A stretch of 64,000 bases of DNA from DAOTXR01 sp034435375 (GTDB lineage Bacteria > Chloroflexota > Anaerolineae > Aggregatilineales > UBA3940): the NCBI GenBank assembly GCA_034435375.1, contig DAOTXR010000043.1:1-64000 (forward strand), in the 5' to 3' direction. Below, in pieces: positions 16,617 to 24,918 of the stretch. The notes under the pieces are model-generated. The model was not told where the DNA came from. It did not search any database and worked only from the letters and a program-made list of their open reading frames with translations. The first letter of the stretch is position 1, and each line of letters opens with the position of its first letter. The translations under genes were made by a program, and so were the position numbers.

Positions 16617-18904
16617 TGTCTCTTGTCCTCGCCCCCATCAGCCTCGCCCGCCTCAGCTCCTCCTGCGCCCGCTCCGGCAGTTGAAGACTGGGCCGCAACC
16701 ACCGACGCACCCGCACTGTCGGCAGCCAACATGTCTGCCTGTGTCAGCGGGATGCTGGCCGGCTGACGTTCATCGGGATATCGCACGCGCGGGTGATACA
16801 TGCCCCGCAGTGTGCGCACAAAGGTCTCCTGGATGATTTGGAGCTGCGTCAGCGTGAGACCCGATCTGTCGAGTTGGTGAGAGTCAACACGTTGTCGGAT
16901 CATCCGACCAACCACCGACTCGATCTCCTCGGCGCTCTGGACCCGGTTCGCACGGACAGCACTCTCACATCCGTCAGCCAGCATCAGGATCGCGGTCTCA
17001 GGGCTGCGCGGGGTAGGCCCTCCGTAATAATAGGGCCGCTCGTCAAGGGTGATCCCGGCTGCACGGGCTTCCTCCTGAGCCTGGTGCAGGAAGTATAAGA
17101 TTGGCAACGTTCCATGGTGCTCTTGGATAAAGTCGATCACGCGCGGTGGCAGGCGGTAACGCCGGGCCAGGTCGATGCCATCGGTCACGTGTGCCCTGAT
17201 GATGCGTGCGCTGGCCAGCGGGCCAAGCCCTTCGTGGGGATCAGGGCTGCCTTCGGTGCGATTCTCAACAAAGAAGCCAGGGTTGGCTGTTTTACCGATA
17301 TCGTGGTAGAGCGTACCTACACGCGCAAGCAGGCTGTCAGCGCCGATAGCCTCTGCCGCAGCCTCGACCAGATTGGCTACTGATAGGGTATGCTGATAGG
17401 TGCCCAGCGCCTCACGCTGGAGCTTGCGCTGCAAGGGATGATCGGGACGCATCAGGTCGATCAACCTGAGGCTGGTGGTCACACCCGTCAGATTGCCAAC
17501 CACGAACAGGATCACGAGCGCCAGCCCCGCCGAGAGCAAACCATTGAGCAGCGACAGAACAGCTACCTGGGCCAGCCGCACCGGCTCAATGCTGCCGGGA
17601 AGCTGAAAGACCATCACGGTAGCCAGGCCGCCAAGCCCAGCCGCCAGCCCAGCCAGAAAGAAAGAGTTCAGACGGGTGGCGCGGCGCAGGCTGGACGCCG
17701 CCATCAATGTGCTGACCGCTGTGAAAGTCGCAATCTCGAGCGACCCGCCGGACAGGTAGCCCAGAAGCAGCGACAGCACAATCGCAACAAGGGAGGCAAA
17801 CTGCACCCCTGCCAGCGCCGTCACGCCCAGAATCAGCGCCGAGGCCGGAAACAGATAGGCCAACGTCAGGCGGTAGCCAGGGACCATGATCTGCGCCCCT
17901 ATCAGAAATAGCAGAAACAGGAGCATAATCAGCAGGAGGTTGCCTGGCTCGTCAAGCCAGGGCGCACCCACACTCGCCAAGTAGGCGGCAAGCACGAGGG
18001 TGCTCAACAGGCTGATGAGCAATGCACTGGCAGCCCGCTGCCACGTCAACGCTTCAGCAGATAGTCCCAACGCAGCCAGCGCCTCCAGGTCCAGCTCATC
18101 AACGCGGTCTCCGGCGCGGATCACTACTTCGTTGGGTTGAAAGGTATGGCGGATCGTAGGAACCTCGGCTGCCGCCGCAGTGCGAGCGGCCTGCGTGGCA
18201 GCCATGTTGAGCAGGCTGTTGGGAACGATCAGGTCTTGGGCGATAGCCACAACAGCCGGGATCAGCTCTTCAGGCAGGTCAGGGCTGACCTGAAGCTCAA
18301 GCCGCGAAGTGACCTCATCGACGTGACCCTCGCGGATGGTGCCGCTCATGGCCTCGTCGATCAGGCTAATTGCCTCATGTTCGATCAGGTCAAACTGGCT
18401 GTCGGCCACCATAACTAGAGCGTTGATCGTCTCAGGAGGCAGGCTGAGGCCAACGATCTGCTCTATATAATCCCGCTTCAGACCAGGATCGGCATACGGA
18501 TCGGCTCGCACATCCTGGACAAAGTCCATGATCTGGCGGGCACGGCGCACCTGCTGCCGCACAATGCGCGGATCGGGTGGATCGAAGATGTCCTCCACGG
18601 CGGCAATAGCCGCCGCGCGGGCAGCGTCAGTTTCAATCTGGCTGACATAGTGAATCGCTTGCGGGGCGCGGATGTCCTCAGGAGCAATATCGCCAAGAGC
18701 AAGTTGGTAAGGCTGCCGTGCAGGCAGTATCGGGAAAAGCAAGATCAGCGTCATCCCAATCACGAGCAAGATGCCCATCAAGACCAGGCGCAGCACACGC
18801 CAGAAGCGCCTGAAACGCCGTGCCGGTTCGGCGGTCGGCGGTGGACCTTGATCGTCTAAGATGGCTGCCAGCAGGAAACCAAACATGGCATAGTAACCAG
18901 GCAC
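16613..18904 (-). CDS. pgpH: 7TM-HD family phosphohydrolase (PgpH-like)
   Basis: A 763-residue membrane protein. One N-terminal helix (about 38-60) is followed by an extracytoplasmic 7TMR-HDED-type domain to about 285, about seven helices (about 290-480), and a cytosolic HD domain with LYHDIGKTANPGFF at about residues 540-553, preceded by TYQHTLSVANLVEAA and followed by FIQEHHGTLP. The HD family members of this architecture hydrolyse cyclic di-AMP, so a c-di-AMP phosphodiesterase role is likely. The tail after about 720 is Ala/Gly-rich. The start is a GTG with a weak ribosome-binding site; the ATG at 18886 is an alternative. The 3' end overlaps ybeY. Confidence 0.88.
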   Translation of the reverse strand: MPGYYAMFGFLLAAILDDQGPPPTAEPARRFRRFWRVLRLVLMGILLVIGMTLILLFPILPARQPYQLALGDIAPEDIRAPQAIHYVSQIETDAARAAAIAAVEDIFDPPDPRIVRQQVRRARQIMDFVQDVRADPYADPGLKRDYIEQIVGLSLPPETINALVMVADSQFDLIEHEAISLIDEAMSGTIREGHVDEVTSRLELQVSPDLPEELIPAVVAIAQDLIVPNSLLNMAATQAARTAAAAEVPTIRHTFQPNEVVIRAGDRVDELDLEALAALGLSAEALTWQRAASALLISLLSTLVLAAYLASVGAPWLDEPGNLLLIMLLFLLFLIGAQIMVPGYRLTLAYLFPASALILGVTALAGVQFASLVAIVLSLLLGYLSGGSLEIATFTAVSTLMAASSLRRATRLNSFFLAGLAAGLGGLATVMVFQLPGSIEPVRLAQVAVLSLLNGLLSAGLALVILFVVGNLTGVTTSLRLIDLMRPDHPLQRKLQREALGTYQHTLSVANLVEAAAEAIGADSLLARVGTLYHDIGKTANPGFFVENRTEGSPDPHEGLGPLASARIIRAHVTDGIDLARRYRLPPRVIDFIQEHHGTLPILYFLHQAQEEARAAGITLDERPYYYGGPTPRSPETAILMLADGCESAVRANRVQSAEEIESVVGRMIRQRVDSHQLDRSGLTLTQLQIIQETFVRTLRGMYHPRVRYPDERQPASIPLTQADMLAADSAGASVVAAQSSTAGAGAGGAEAGEADGGEDKRQ

Positions 18905-18925
18905 GGGTGGAACGACGCAGCGCCC

Positions 18926-19504
18926 CTACGAACCGAGCAGTTCTCTCACAACCGCGCTGACCAACTGACCGTCGGCATGGCCCTGGAGTTTCTGCATCAG
19001 TGGCCCCATCACCTTGCCCATGTCGCGCGGGCTGCTGGCGCCCACCTGGGCGATGACTTCACGCGCCTCGACCTCGATCTCCTGGCGCGAGAGCAGCTTG
19101 GGCAAGTAGCTCTCCAAAAGGGCTAGTTCCTGCTGCTCAGCTTGGAGAATGTCAGCACGTCCGGCACGCTGCGCGTCGGCGATTGAGTCCCGACGCTGCT
19201 TGACAAGCCTGCGGATAACATCCAGCACCTCGTCGTCATGTAGCGCGCTAGCGGCTTCGACCCCTTCCGCAGCCAACGCATTGCTCACAGCCCGCTGATA
19301 GGCGGCCATAGCCTCAGGGTCCTCTTCGTTGGCAGGGCGCTGGACGTTATGTTTCTTCAGGGCTTGCTTGCCCAAGTTCTCACGCTTGCGCTGTTCAGCC
19401 TCTTTGATGGCGGCCATCACGTTGCGGATGGATGTCCGGCGCAGAGCATCGCCGCTCTTCATCGCCTCTTTGAGGTCGGCTGACAGCCGATCCTTGATTG
19501 TCAT
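18926..19504 (-). CDS. GatB/YqeY domain protein
   Basis: A 192-residue YqeY-like protein opening with MTIKDRLSADLKEAMKSGDALRRTSIRNVMAAIKEAE. The C-terminal half (LIRRLVKQ-type helix, LESYLPKLLSRQEIE, DMGKVMGPLMQKL) matches the tRNA-binding tail domain of GatB. Typical YqeY proteins are about 148 residues; the extra roughly 40 residues fall between about 43 and 85 (LGKQALKKHNVQRPANEED...), lengthening the first helical hairpin. GGAGTT lies 5 nt before the ATG. Its role is presumed to be tRNA-related; no direct activity is established for stand-alone members. pgpH follows 21 nt later and may be co-transcribed. Confidence 0.85.
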   Translation of the reverse strand: MTIKDRLSADLKEAMKSGDALRRTSIRNVMAAIKEAEQRKRENLGKQALKKHNVQRPANEEDPEAMAAYQRAVSNALAAEGVEAASALHDDEVLDVIRRLVKQRRDSIADAQRAGRADILQAEQQELALLESYLPKLLSRQEIEVEAREVIAQVGASSPRDMGKVMGPLMQKLQGHADGQLVSAVVRELLGS

Positions 19505-19814
19505 GGATAACTCCTTCTCTCTCCTCGCCCCAAGGCCCCGACAGCACGCCCAACTTCCGCCCTTGCGCCGGCGTCAGCATGGATTACCACATAATATAGC
19601 AGGACACAGGCAGGCCGTCCAAAACCCTGCTGAGCAGAGGCAAAGGCCCTAGTTCGTCACTCGAACGCGCCTTGCCTGCGCCAAACCCGACGGCTCGTCC
19701 TGCCCACTTAGCCGGACATCGAGCACATTGAGTAGAAGCGCCAGCACGCAGGGGCGCATAGCATATCGCGGTCTGCCCCATCGACGCTGGGATGGCCGGG
19801 CTTGCGAGGCGCTC
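19505..19814. other. Intergenic region with no recognised feature
   Basis: A 310-nt gap between the yqeY start and the HIT gene end, both on the minus strand. Open frames here lack ribosome-binding sites and give implausible proteins. No hairpin with a T-tract or tRNA-like fold was seen. It should contain the yqeY promoter. Confidence 0.35.
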
Positions 19815-20159
19815 TCAGCCCGGTGGCCAGCTCATCCGCCGGCCACCCAATAAATGCAGGTGGATGTGAAAGACGCTCTGTCCGGCCTGCGATCCACTGT
19901 TGACAACAACACGGAATCCGTCGGCGATGTTCTCCTGCCTGGCAACTGCTACAGTCGCCAGCATCATCTGGCCCAGGAGAGCCGCATCCTCAGGTGTCAG
20001 GTCAGCTAGGCGAGGAATGTGCTGCTTGGGGACAATCAGGATGTGGGTGGGCGCTGCGGGATGAAGATCACGGAAAGCGAGCACAGCCTCTGTCTCATAG
20101 ACCTTCTGCGCAGGAGCCTGCCCGGCAATAATTTTACAGAAGATGCAGTCAGCTACCAT
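19815..20159 (-). CDS. HIT family protein (HinT-like nucleotide hydrolase)
   Basis: A 114-residue histidine-triad protein. CIFCKIIAGQAPA at the N-terminus and the catalytic triad HIHLHLLGGR (H-phi-H-phi-H) near the C-terminus are canonical. Zinc-site Cys residues in CxxC are present. HinT-type proteins hydrolyse adenosine phosphoramidates and AMP-lysine-type conjugates in the cytoplasm. Length is normal for the family. It lies 68 nt downstream of the adenosine-specific kinase gene and may share its transcript. Confidence 0.93.
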   Translation of the reverse strand: MVADCIFCKIIAGQAPAQKVYETEAVLAFRDLHPAAPTHILIVPKQHIPRLADLTPEDAALLGQMMLATVAVARQENIADGFRVVVNSGSQAGQSVFHIHLHLLGGRRMSWPPG

Positions 20160-20227
20160 GGAAGGTCTCTTTCAGCCTTGAGATGGGGCGCCCAGCGAAG
20201 GCGCCCCAAGCACAAGATCGCCTGGCA

Positions 20228-20713
20228 TTACATTTTGTACCCGATCATGCGCAGAAACTGCTTGCGGTGCGCAATGTCAGCCTCAGCTTCGACTCCTTTG
20301 GGGCTGAACCCGTCGACCACACCCAGTACGCCGCGTCCCTGCTCCGTCTCCACGATGATCACCTCGGTCGGGTTTGCCGTAGCGCAGAAGATGCGGCACA
20401 CCTCCGATACCTGCTTGATGGCATTCAGTACATTGATCGGGTAAAACCCCTCGCCCAGGAAGATGATAAACGTGTGCCCGGCTCCAATCGCCTGGGCATT
20501 TTTCTGCGCCAGCGCGATCATGGCCTCGTCGGTGCCGCTCCAGCGGATCAGACAGGGACCCGAGGCTTCACAGAAGGCCACACCGAACTTGATCCCCGGT
20601 ACCGCGCTGACCAGCACTTCGTGCAGGTCCTCGACACTCTTGATGAAGTGTGTCTGTCCTAAAATGAAGTTGACCGTTTCTGGCTTGTCGATCTTGACAG
20701 TCTTGAGTTCCAT
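20228..20713 (-). CDS. Adenosine-specific kinase
   Basis: A 161-residue protein of the adenosine-specific kinase family (formerly DUF355), known from archaea and thermophilic bacteria. Typical blocks are LGQTHFIKSVEDLHE, GIKFGVAFCEASGP, HTFIIFLGEGFYPINVLNAI, CRIFCATANPTEVI and GRGVLGVVDGFSPKG. Structural members bind AMP/ADP and adenosine. It starts at an ATG with GGGGTAAAG upstream and ends at the typical IGYKM tail. The HIT nucleotide hydrolase downstream is consistent with adenosine-nucleotide handling, though the link is inference. Confidence 0.9.
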   Translation of the reverse strand: MELKTVKIDKPETVNFILGQTHFIKSVEDLHEVLVSAVPGIKFGVAFCEASGPCLIRWSGTDEAMIALAQKNAQAIGAGHTFIIFLGEGFYPINVLNAIKQVSEVCRIFCATANPTEVIIVETEQGRGVLGVVDGFSPKGVEAEADIAHRKQFLRMIGYKM

Positions 20714-20842
20714 GCTTTACCCCCGCGAGAGATGACAGTCTGCTTTGTATTTCACTCAGCCTCAGTGCGAGGCATCGTACAAGAAGCTCAAACCTGGCGC
20801 TGACAGAGCCACGGATATGATCGCTGCCGGGGCGCTCCTCAG

Positions 20843-21379
20843 TCAGCGCCCATTCTCATCCGGGCTGCTCCCATCAACAGTGTGACCGGCCATCTGACGG
20901 TCAATGATGCGGCCCGGCACCGGCGAAGACAGCACGATGGACGTCGTCGTTGCGCCATACACCGCCAAGCGGTCCAAAAACCCTTCCAGGTGCGCCACGG
21001 TGGCCACGACGACCTTCATGATGTACGAGTCCTCGCCAGTAATGCGGTGGCACTCAACCACTTCTGGGAACCGATCTCCTCCACGTTCTAGGCGACGAGC
21101 CATGGTGGCGCAGTCCGGCAACGCGCCTCTGAGTCGGATGATAGCCATGAGGGGCAAGCCGACCCTGGCTGGATTGATGCAGGCGGTATACCCCGTGATG
21201 ATCCCGGCCTCTTCCATCCGGCGGACGCGCTCGGCCACCGCTGGGGCAGACAATCCAACACGCCGCCCCAGTTCGCTGAAGGAGATACGCGCATCTGTCT
21301 GAAGCTCCTCCAGGATGTGCCAGCCCACACGATCCAGCAGCCGATCTGCACTTTCAGTTCCGTAGGACTCAAATGCCAT
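20843..21379 (-). CDS. Lrp/AsnC family transcriptional regulator
   Basis: A 178-residue regulator. The N-terminal winged helix is WHILEELQTDARISFSELGRRVGLSAPAVAERVRRMEEAGII (residues about 20-61), and the C-terminal RAM/ligand domain is INPARVGLPLMAIIRLRG...VVECHRITGEDSYIMKVVV. These proteins bind DNA as oligomers and respond to amino acids. The gene diverges from the DUF2917 gene with a 124-nt shared upstream region, which makes that gene and its own promoter the obvious regulatory candidates. AAGGTAG lies immediately upstream of the ATG. Confidence 0.92.
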   Translation of the reverse strand: MAFESYGTESADRLLDRVGWHILEELQTDARISFSELGRRVGLSAPAVAERVRRMEEAGIITGYTACINPARVGLPLMAIIRLRGALPDCATMARRLERGGDRFPEVVECHRITGEDSYIMKVVVATVAHLEGFLDRLAVYGATTTSIVLSSPVPGRIIDRQMAGHTVDGSSPDENGR

Positions 21380-21503
21380 CTACCTTACCCTTTGTACTCG
21401 ATCGATGCAAAGACCTTCAACTATATCTGTAAAATGGCCCAATTACCCACTATCATAAGATCATAGGTTCGCATTTGCAATGGAATGTTGAAGGGAAAAG
21501 GCA

Positions 21504-21851
21504 ATGAGAGTAATTGTGTCCAGCTCATCTGATCGGAGCGACAGCGCCACCCAGGTGACCCTGCGCATTGCTTTGGAGCACGGCCAGGTGTTGCGTCTGC
21601 CAGCCGCCGTCGAGGATGTGCTTGTGCTGACAGGCCGCGCCTGGGCTACAGTGGACGGCGCAGACCTGATCCTGGAACCTGGCCAACACTTCGCCGCTCC
21701 GCATACAAGCGGAGCAATCGTGCTGTCGGCGCTGGGGCAGCGCCCTACCATCGTCGAGATGACTGCTAGCTTGGACTCTGCCGCCTCTCTCGACTCGCTG
21801 GCGCGTCGGGCAGCGGCGCTGCTGAACAGCCTGCGGGACATCGCGGCCTGA
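21504..21851 (+). CDS. DUF2917-like small beta-barrel protein
   Basis: A 115-residue protein. LEHGQVLRLPAAVEDVLVLTGRAWATVDGADLILEPGQHF reads as the cupin-like repeat of DUF2917: hydrophobic strand, a Gly-x-x-Trp-x-T turn and an L-x-PG strand. A helical C-terminal tail of about 30 residues follows. AAGGGAAAAGG lies just before the ATG. Function is unknown. Divergent arrangement with the Lrp-type regulator suggests it may be that regulator's target. Confidence 0.7.
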   Translation: MRVIVSSSSDRSDSATQVTLRIALEHGQVLRLPAAVEDVLVLTGRAWATVDGADLILEPGQHFAAPHTSGAIVLSALGQRPTIVEMTASLDSAASLDSLARRAAALLNSLRDIAA

Positions 21852-21912
21852 GCATTAGACCAACGGCGCCTTCAGCCAGACTGGTCAGCATCTGCTGATC
21901 TGACCATCAAAC

Positions 21913-21947
21913 ACAGGACGGGTCGCGTGACCTGTCCTGTCGCTTTT
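21913..21947 (+). terminator. Terminator after the DUF2917 gene
   Basis: ACAGGACGGGTC (21913-21924) pairs with GACCTGTCCTGT (21929-21940), 12 bp with one G-T wobble and a GCGT loop, followed by CGCTTTT. It lies 61 nt beyond the stop codon. Confidence 0.75.
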
Positions 21948-22050
21948 GGAGAACTGCCCGGCGCCGTCAAAAGCGCCTGACCTCCAAGCAATCCCTCTCG
22001 CAGCACTGCCCTGGTTTGGCAAAAGCATTTCATTGCTTTCCGCCAACCCC

Positions 22051-23358
22051 TTAACTCATGAGCACAACGGCCTGCATTCCCTGATTGCCCAGACCCACCA
22101 ACCGGGCTGAAGTGATAGTGTTGCCGATCAGGGCGGGAGTGGTGGTGACGACTCGCAGATAGTTGCTCGTCAGGCCAGACCACACGATTCCGTCAGGCGT
22201 CGCACCATGCGCCGATTCCCACAGCACCTGCACCGTCTGCCCAATGTGCCTCTGCTGGAAGATCTCCTCCATCTGGTCTGACAGTGCTATCATGCGTGCC
22301 TTGCGTTCGTTCTTGATGGCATCAGGCACCTGGCCGGGCATATGGGCTGCCGCCGTGCCAGGGCGAGCCGAATAAGGGAAGACATGCAACCGCGCAAATC
22401 CGATTCTCTCAACATACCGCAGAGACTCCTCGAACTCGGCGTCGGTCTCTCCCGGAAAGCCGACCATGACGTCGGTCGTCAGCGCCAGGTTCGCAATGCG
22501 CGCCCGGGCTGCCTCGACCAGCGCCGCGAACGAAGCCTGGGTGGTGCGGCGGGCCATGCGCCGGAGAGTCGAGTCGCAGCCGGACTGAAGCGGCAGGTGC
22601 AGGTGAGCGCATAGCCGCGGATCGGACCACAGGTCAAAGAATCCTGGGGCCAGGTCCCACGGTTCAAGGGATGAGAGACGCAGCCGGGGTATGCAGGTGC
22701 GCTCAAGCAAGGCTTCAACCAGACGGGCAAGGCAGCTGTCCTGCGTATCTTGTCCGTAAGACCCCAGGTGAACCCCCGTCAGGACAGCTTCGCGGTAGCC
22801 CAGGGCTGCCAGGAGGTTCACTTCGTCCACAATCTCGTGCAGCGAGCGGCTGCGGGCTGGGCCGCGGGCCAGAGTCGTCACACAAAACGTGCAGCGGTTG
22901 TCGCACCCGTCTTGTACCTTGACGAACGCCCGTGTACGGCCTAACGTGCCAGGCGGTAGCGGCTCGCGCAGCAGCGGCTCGCGATCATAGGCTGGATTAG
23001 TGTCGCCCGTGACGCAGGCCACCAGGCGGTCTTTGTGTGCATTGCCGATCACGTGTGTCACGCCGGGCAGGGCAGCAAGAGCACGAGGGTCCAGCTCGGC
23101 GTAGCAGCCCGTGGCCACGATCTCTGCTTGCGGGTTGGCGCGACCCGCCTGCCGGATCATCTGGCGGCTCTTGCGAGTGGCCTCATTGGTCACAGCGCAG
23201 GTGTTAACGATCACCAAATCGGCATCGCCAATACAACCTGCAACAGTGTCCCCCCGCGCCGTGAACTGGCGCGCCATCTGTTCAATCTCGGCCTGATTCA
23301 ACCGGCACCCAACAGAATCCAAGTAGACTTGCCGCTTACCAACAGTCTGCTCAGTCAA
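22051..23358 (-). CDS. mtaB: tRNA t6A37 methylthiotransferase MtaB
   Basis: A 435-residue radical-SAM methylthiotransferase that converts t6A37 to ms2t6A in ANN-decoding tRNAs. Domain order is canonical. The N-terminal UPF0004 domain has Cys residues in VGCRLNQAE, VNTCAVT and ATGCYAE, which bind the auxiliary 4Fe-4S cluster. The radical-SAM core has CDNRCTFC (CxxxCxxC). A C-terminal TRAM domain starts at about 375. The motif sets it with MtaB rather than MiaB. Start is a TTG; no better start is nearby. A single-gene unit downstream of the surface-protein operon. Confidence 0.92.
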   Translation of the reverse strand: MTEQTVGKRQVYLDSVGCRLNQAEIEQMARQFTARGDTVAGCIGDADLVIVNTCAVTNEATRKSRQMIRQAGRANPQAEIVATGCYAELDPRALAALPGVTHVIGNAHKDRLVACVTGDTNPAYDREPLLREPLPPGTLGRTRAFVKVQDGCDNRCTFCVTTLARGPARSRSLHEIVDEVNLLAALGYREAVLTGVHLGSYGQDTQDSCLARLVEALLERTCIPRLRLSSLEPWDLAPGFFDLWSDPRLCAHLHLPLQSGCDSTLRRMARRTTQASFAALVEAARARIANLALTTDVMVGFPGETDAEFEESLRYVERIGFARLHVFPYSARPGTAAAHMPGQVPDAIKNERKARMIALSDQMEEIFQQRHIGQTVQVLWESAHGATPDGIVWSGLTSNYLRVVTTTPALIGNTITSARLVGLGNQGMQAVVLMS

Positions 23359-23402
23359 GGCTTGTACCCACCCAACAAGTCATGTCTCGCCTTTACGCAG
23401 GC

Positions 23403-24341
23403 TCATCGTCCAGGACGTGTGATCACCAGGTTATCAAAGCCGATGGTGGCCTGCGCCGGGGTTGTATTTTCGCCATCGAAGCCGGTGAAGCCCTGCGCTC
23501 CCAAGCCGACCCTGCCGCGTGGCAGATCGGTGTTTCGCCAAACATCGGTGATGTTCCCACCCAAACACTCGCCAGTGGCCGGATTCCAGAGTGGCTGAAC
23601 CCCTTCTTCGTAAGACACACACAGCTTGAGCGTCTCACCGTTCACAGCAAAGCTGAACATCTCTCCGCTGGCATTCAGGGTGATATGGTTGGTGGCATCG
23701 CCGGTGTTGATCGCTGGGCTGGTGTTCCAGTCGCTGACGACTCGCGGCACACCCCCGCGCACCATACTGACCGTGTAATAGCCATCGCTGGAGATGTCGA
23801 AGCGGTTGTAATTCAGCGAGTCGGTGAGACGGAAGATGATCAGAATACCGTTGTCGTCCGGCCCGGCCAGTTTCGTAGCATCCACCTCCAGCACGAAGTC
23901 GTCAAAGGTGTAGTTCAGACCTGACCAGGCAGGTGTGTCACTGAGAGCATCAACATCCACTACGAGTTGCCCATCAACAATCTGAGCCGAGATAATCCCA
24001 TCGTCGTACTGCTCCCAATCGGCGAACTGGGCCTCATTCTCGAAATCGGTCTGGTAGATCAGCCCCGGCGGAGCCGCCTGGCCAGGATCGGCAGTTCTGC
24101 CCGGCTCAGCAAGCCGACCAGGCGTCTGATCGTCTCCCGCCGATGGTGTGAGGGTGGGCGGCGGCGGCGGTAGCGTGGCCGGGCGTTCCAGGGCGCGCTC
24201 GATGCGCGGTCTGAACAGCCAGTACCCTCCACTGAGACTCAGCGCCACGATCAGCAACACAGGAATGATCCAGAACGGAAAGCGCCGACGACGCTCCCCC
24301 TCACGCCGCAATGCCACAGGCCGAGTGGATTTTCTGTTCAT
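23403..24341 (-). CDS. Membrane-anchored protein with concanavalin-like domain
   Basis: A 312-residue protein. A basic N-terminus and a single helix (FWIIPVLLIVALSLSGGYWLF, about 25-45) are followed by a Pro/Gly-rich linker and a beta-rich outer domain. The outer domain starts LIYQTDFENEAQFADWEQYDDG, and the layout FENxxxFxxW...GxLxV...FxLEVDATKL...GIIFR resembles the 3-keto-disaccharide hydrolase/LamG type of jelly roll. No catalytic residues are evident, so it may bind carbohydrate. The ATG at 24341 is preferred; an upstream start would add a second unrelated hydrophobic stretch. Third gene of a possible operon with the next two. Confidence 0.7.
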   Translation of the reverse strand: MNRKSTRPVALRREGERRRRFPFWIIPVLLIVALSLSGGYWLFRPRIERALERPATLPPPPPTLTPSAGDDQTPGRLAEPGRTADPGQAAPPGLIYQTDFENEAQFADWEQYDDGIISAQIVDGQLVVDVDALSDTPAWSGLNYTFDDFVLEVDATKLAGPDDNGILIIFRLTDSLNYNRFDISSDGYYTVSMVRGGVPRVVSDWNTSPAINTGDATNHITLNASGEMFSFAVNGETLKLCVSYEEGVQPLWNPATGECLGGNITDVWRNTDLPRGRVGLGAQGFTGFDGENTTPAQATIGFDNLVITRPGR

Positions 24342-24453
24342 AGACAATAACTTTCCCTCGCTGGGGATCGGTGCGCCGCGATTGTAGCACGCCCCTGCCA
24401 GGACCAGCAACCACGGCAGTTGCATTCAACCGGATACCTAGCTCTGTCGCAAC

Positions 24454-24918
24454 TCATTCCTCAACCCCGAACTCCGCCGAGGCCAACACCTCACCCTCAT
24501 ACAGGATCTCAACGGTGTACCGACCCGCGGGCCAGGGCGGGTTATCGTTGTGAAGCACAAAGCCTGCGTATCCATCGCCAATGCCTTCGGCCACAAGCTC
24601 GGTGTCAACGATCACCTGGCCGTCATAACGCCAGCGCGCCGTGAGATCCGAGCCAGGGCGGTAGCCGCGCAGTTCAACCGATACAAAGAACGTCTCCTGC
24701 GGCCCGAAGGTCGTAGTCGGAGCAATGGGCCGGTAAGCATTATCGAGCGCTCTGGTTAGCGTGATGCTGAGCACCTCCGGCGGACGGGGGCGCAGCGCCA
24801 TGAAAATCGCCAACGCTACCAGTGCAATCGCCATAATGACCGACCGCACCAAGCCAATCCGCCGCCTGCGGCGGCGCTCGACGATGCGATCTTCTGCCGT
24901 GGCCTGTCCTCTCATCAC
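24454..24918 (-). CDS. Single-pass membrane protein with small beta domain
   Basis: A 154-residue protein. An Arg-rich cytoplasmic N-terminus (RIVERRRRRRIGLVR) is followed by one helix (VIMAIALVALAIFMAL, about 28-45) and an outer domain of about 105 residues. The outer domain (FFVSVELRGYRPGSDLTARWRYDGQ, then PPWPAGRYTVEILYEGEVLAS) reads as an Ig-like beta-sandwich of the kind often found on bacterial surfaces. Its start overlaps the stop of the upstream TPR gene (ATGA), so the two are coupled. Function unknown. Confidence 0.7.
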   Translation of the reverse strand: MMRGQATAEDRIVERRRRRRIGLVRSVIMAIALVALAIFMALRPRPPEVLSITLTRALDNAYRPIAPTTTFGPQETFFVSVELRGYRPGSDLTARWRYDGQVIVDTELVAEGIGDGYAGFVLHNDNPPWPAGRYTVEILYEGEVLASAEFGVEE

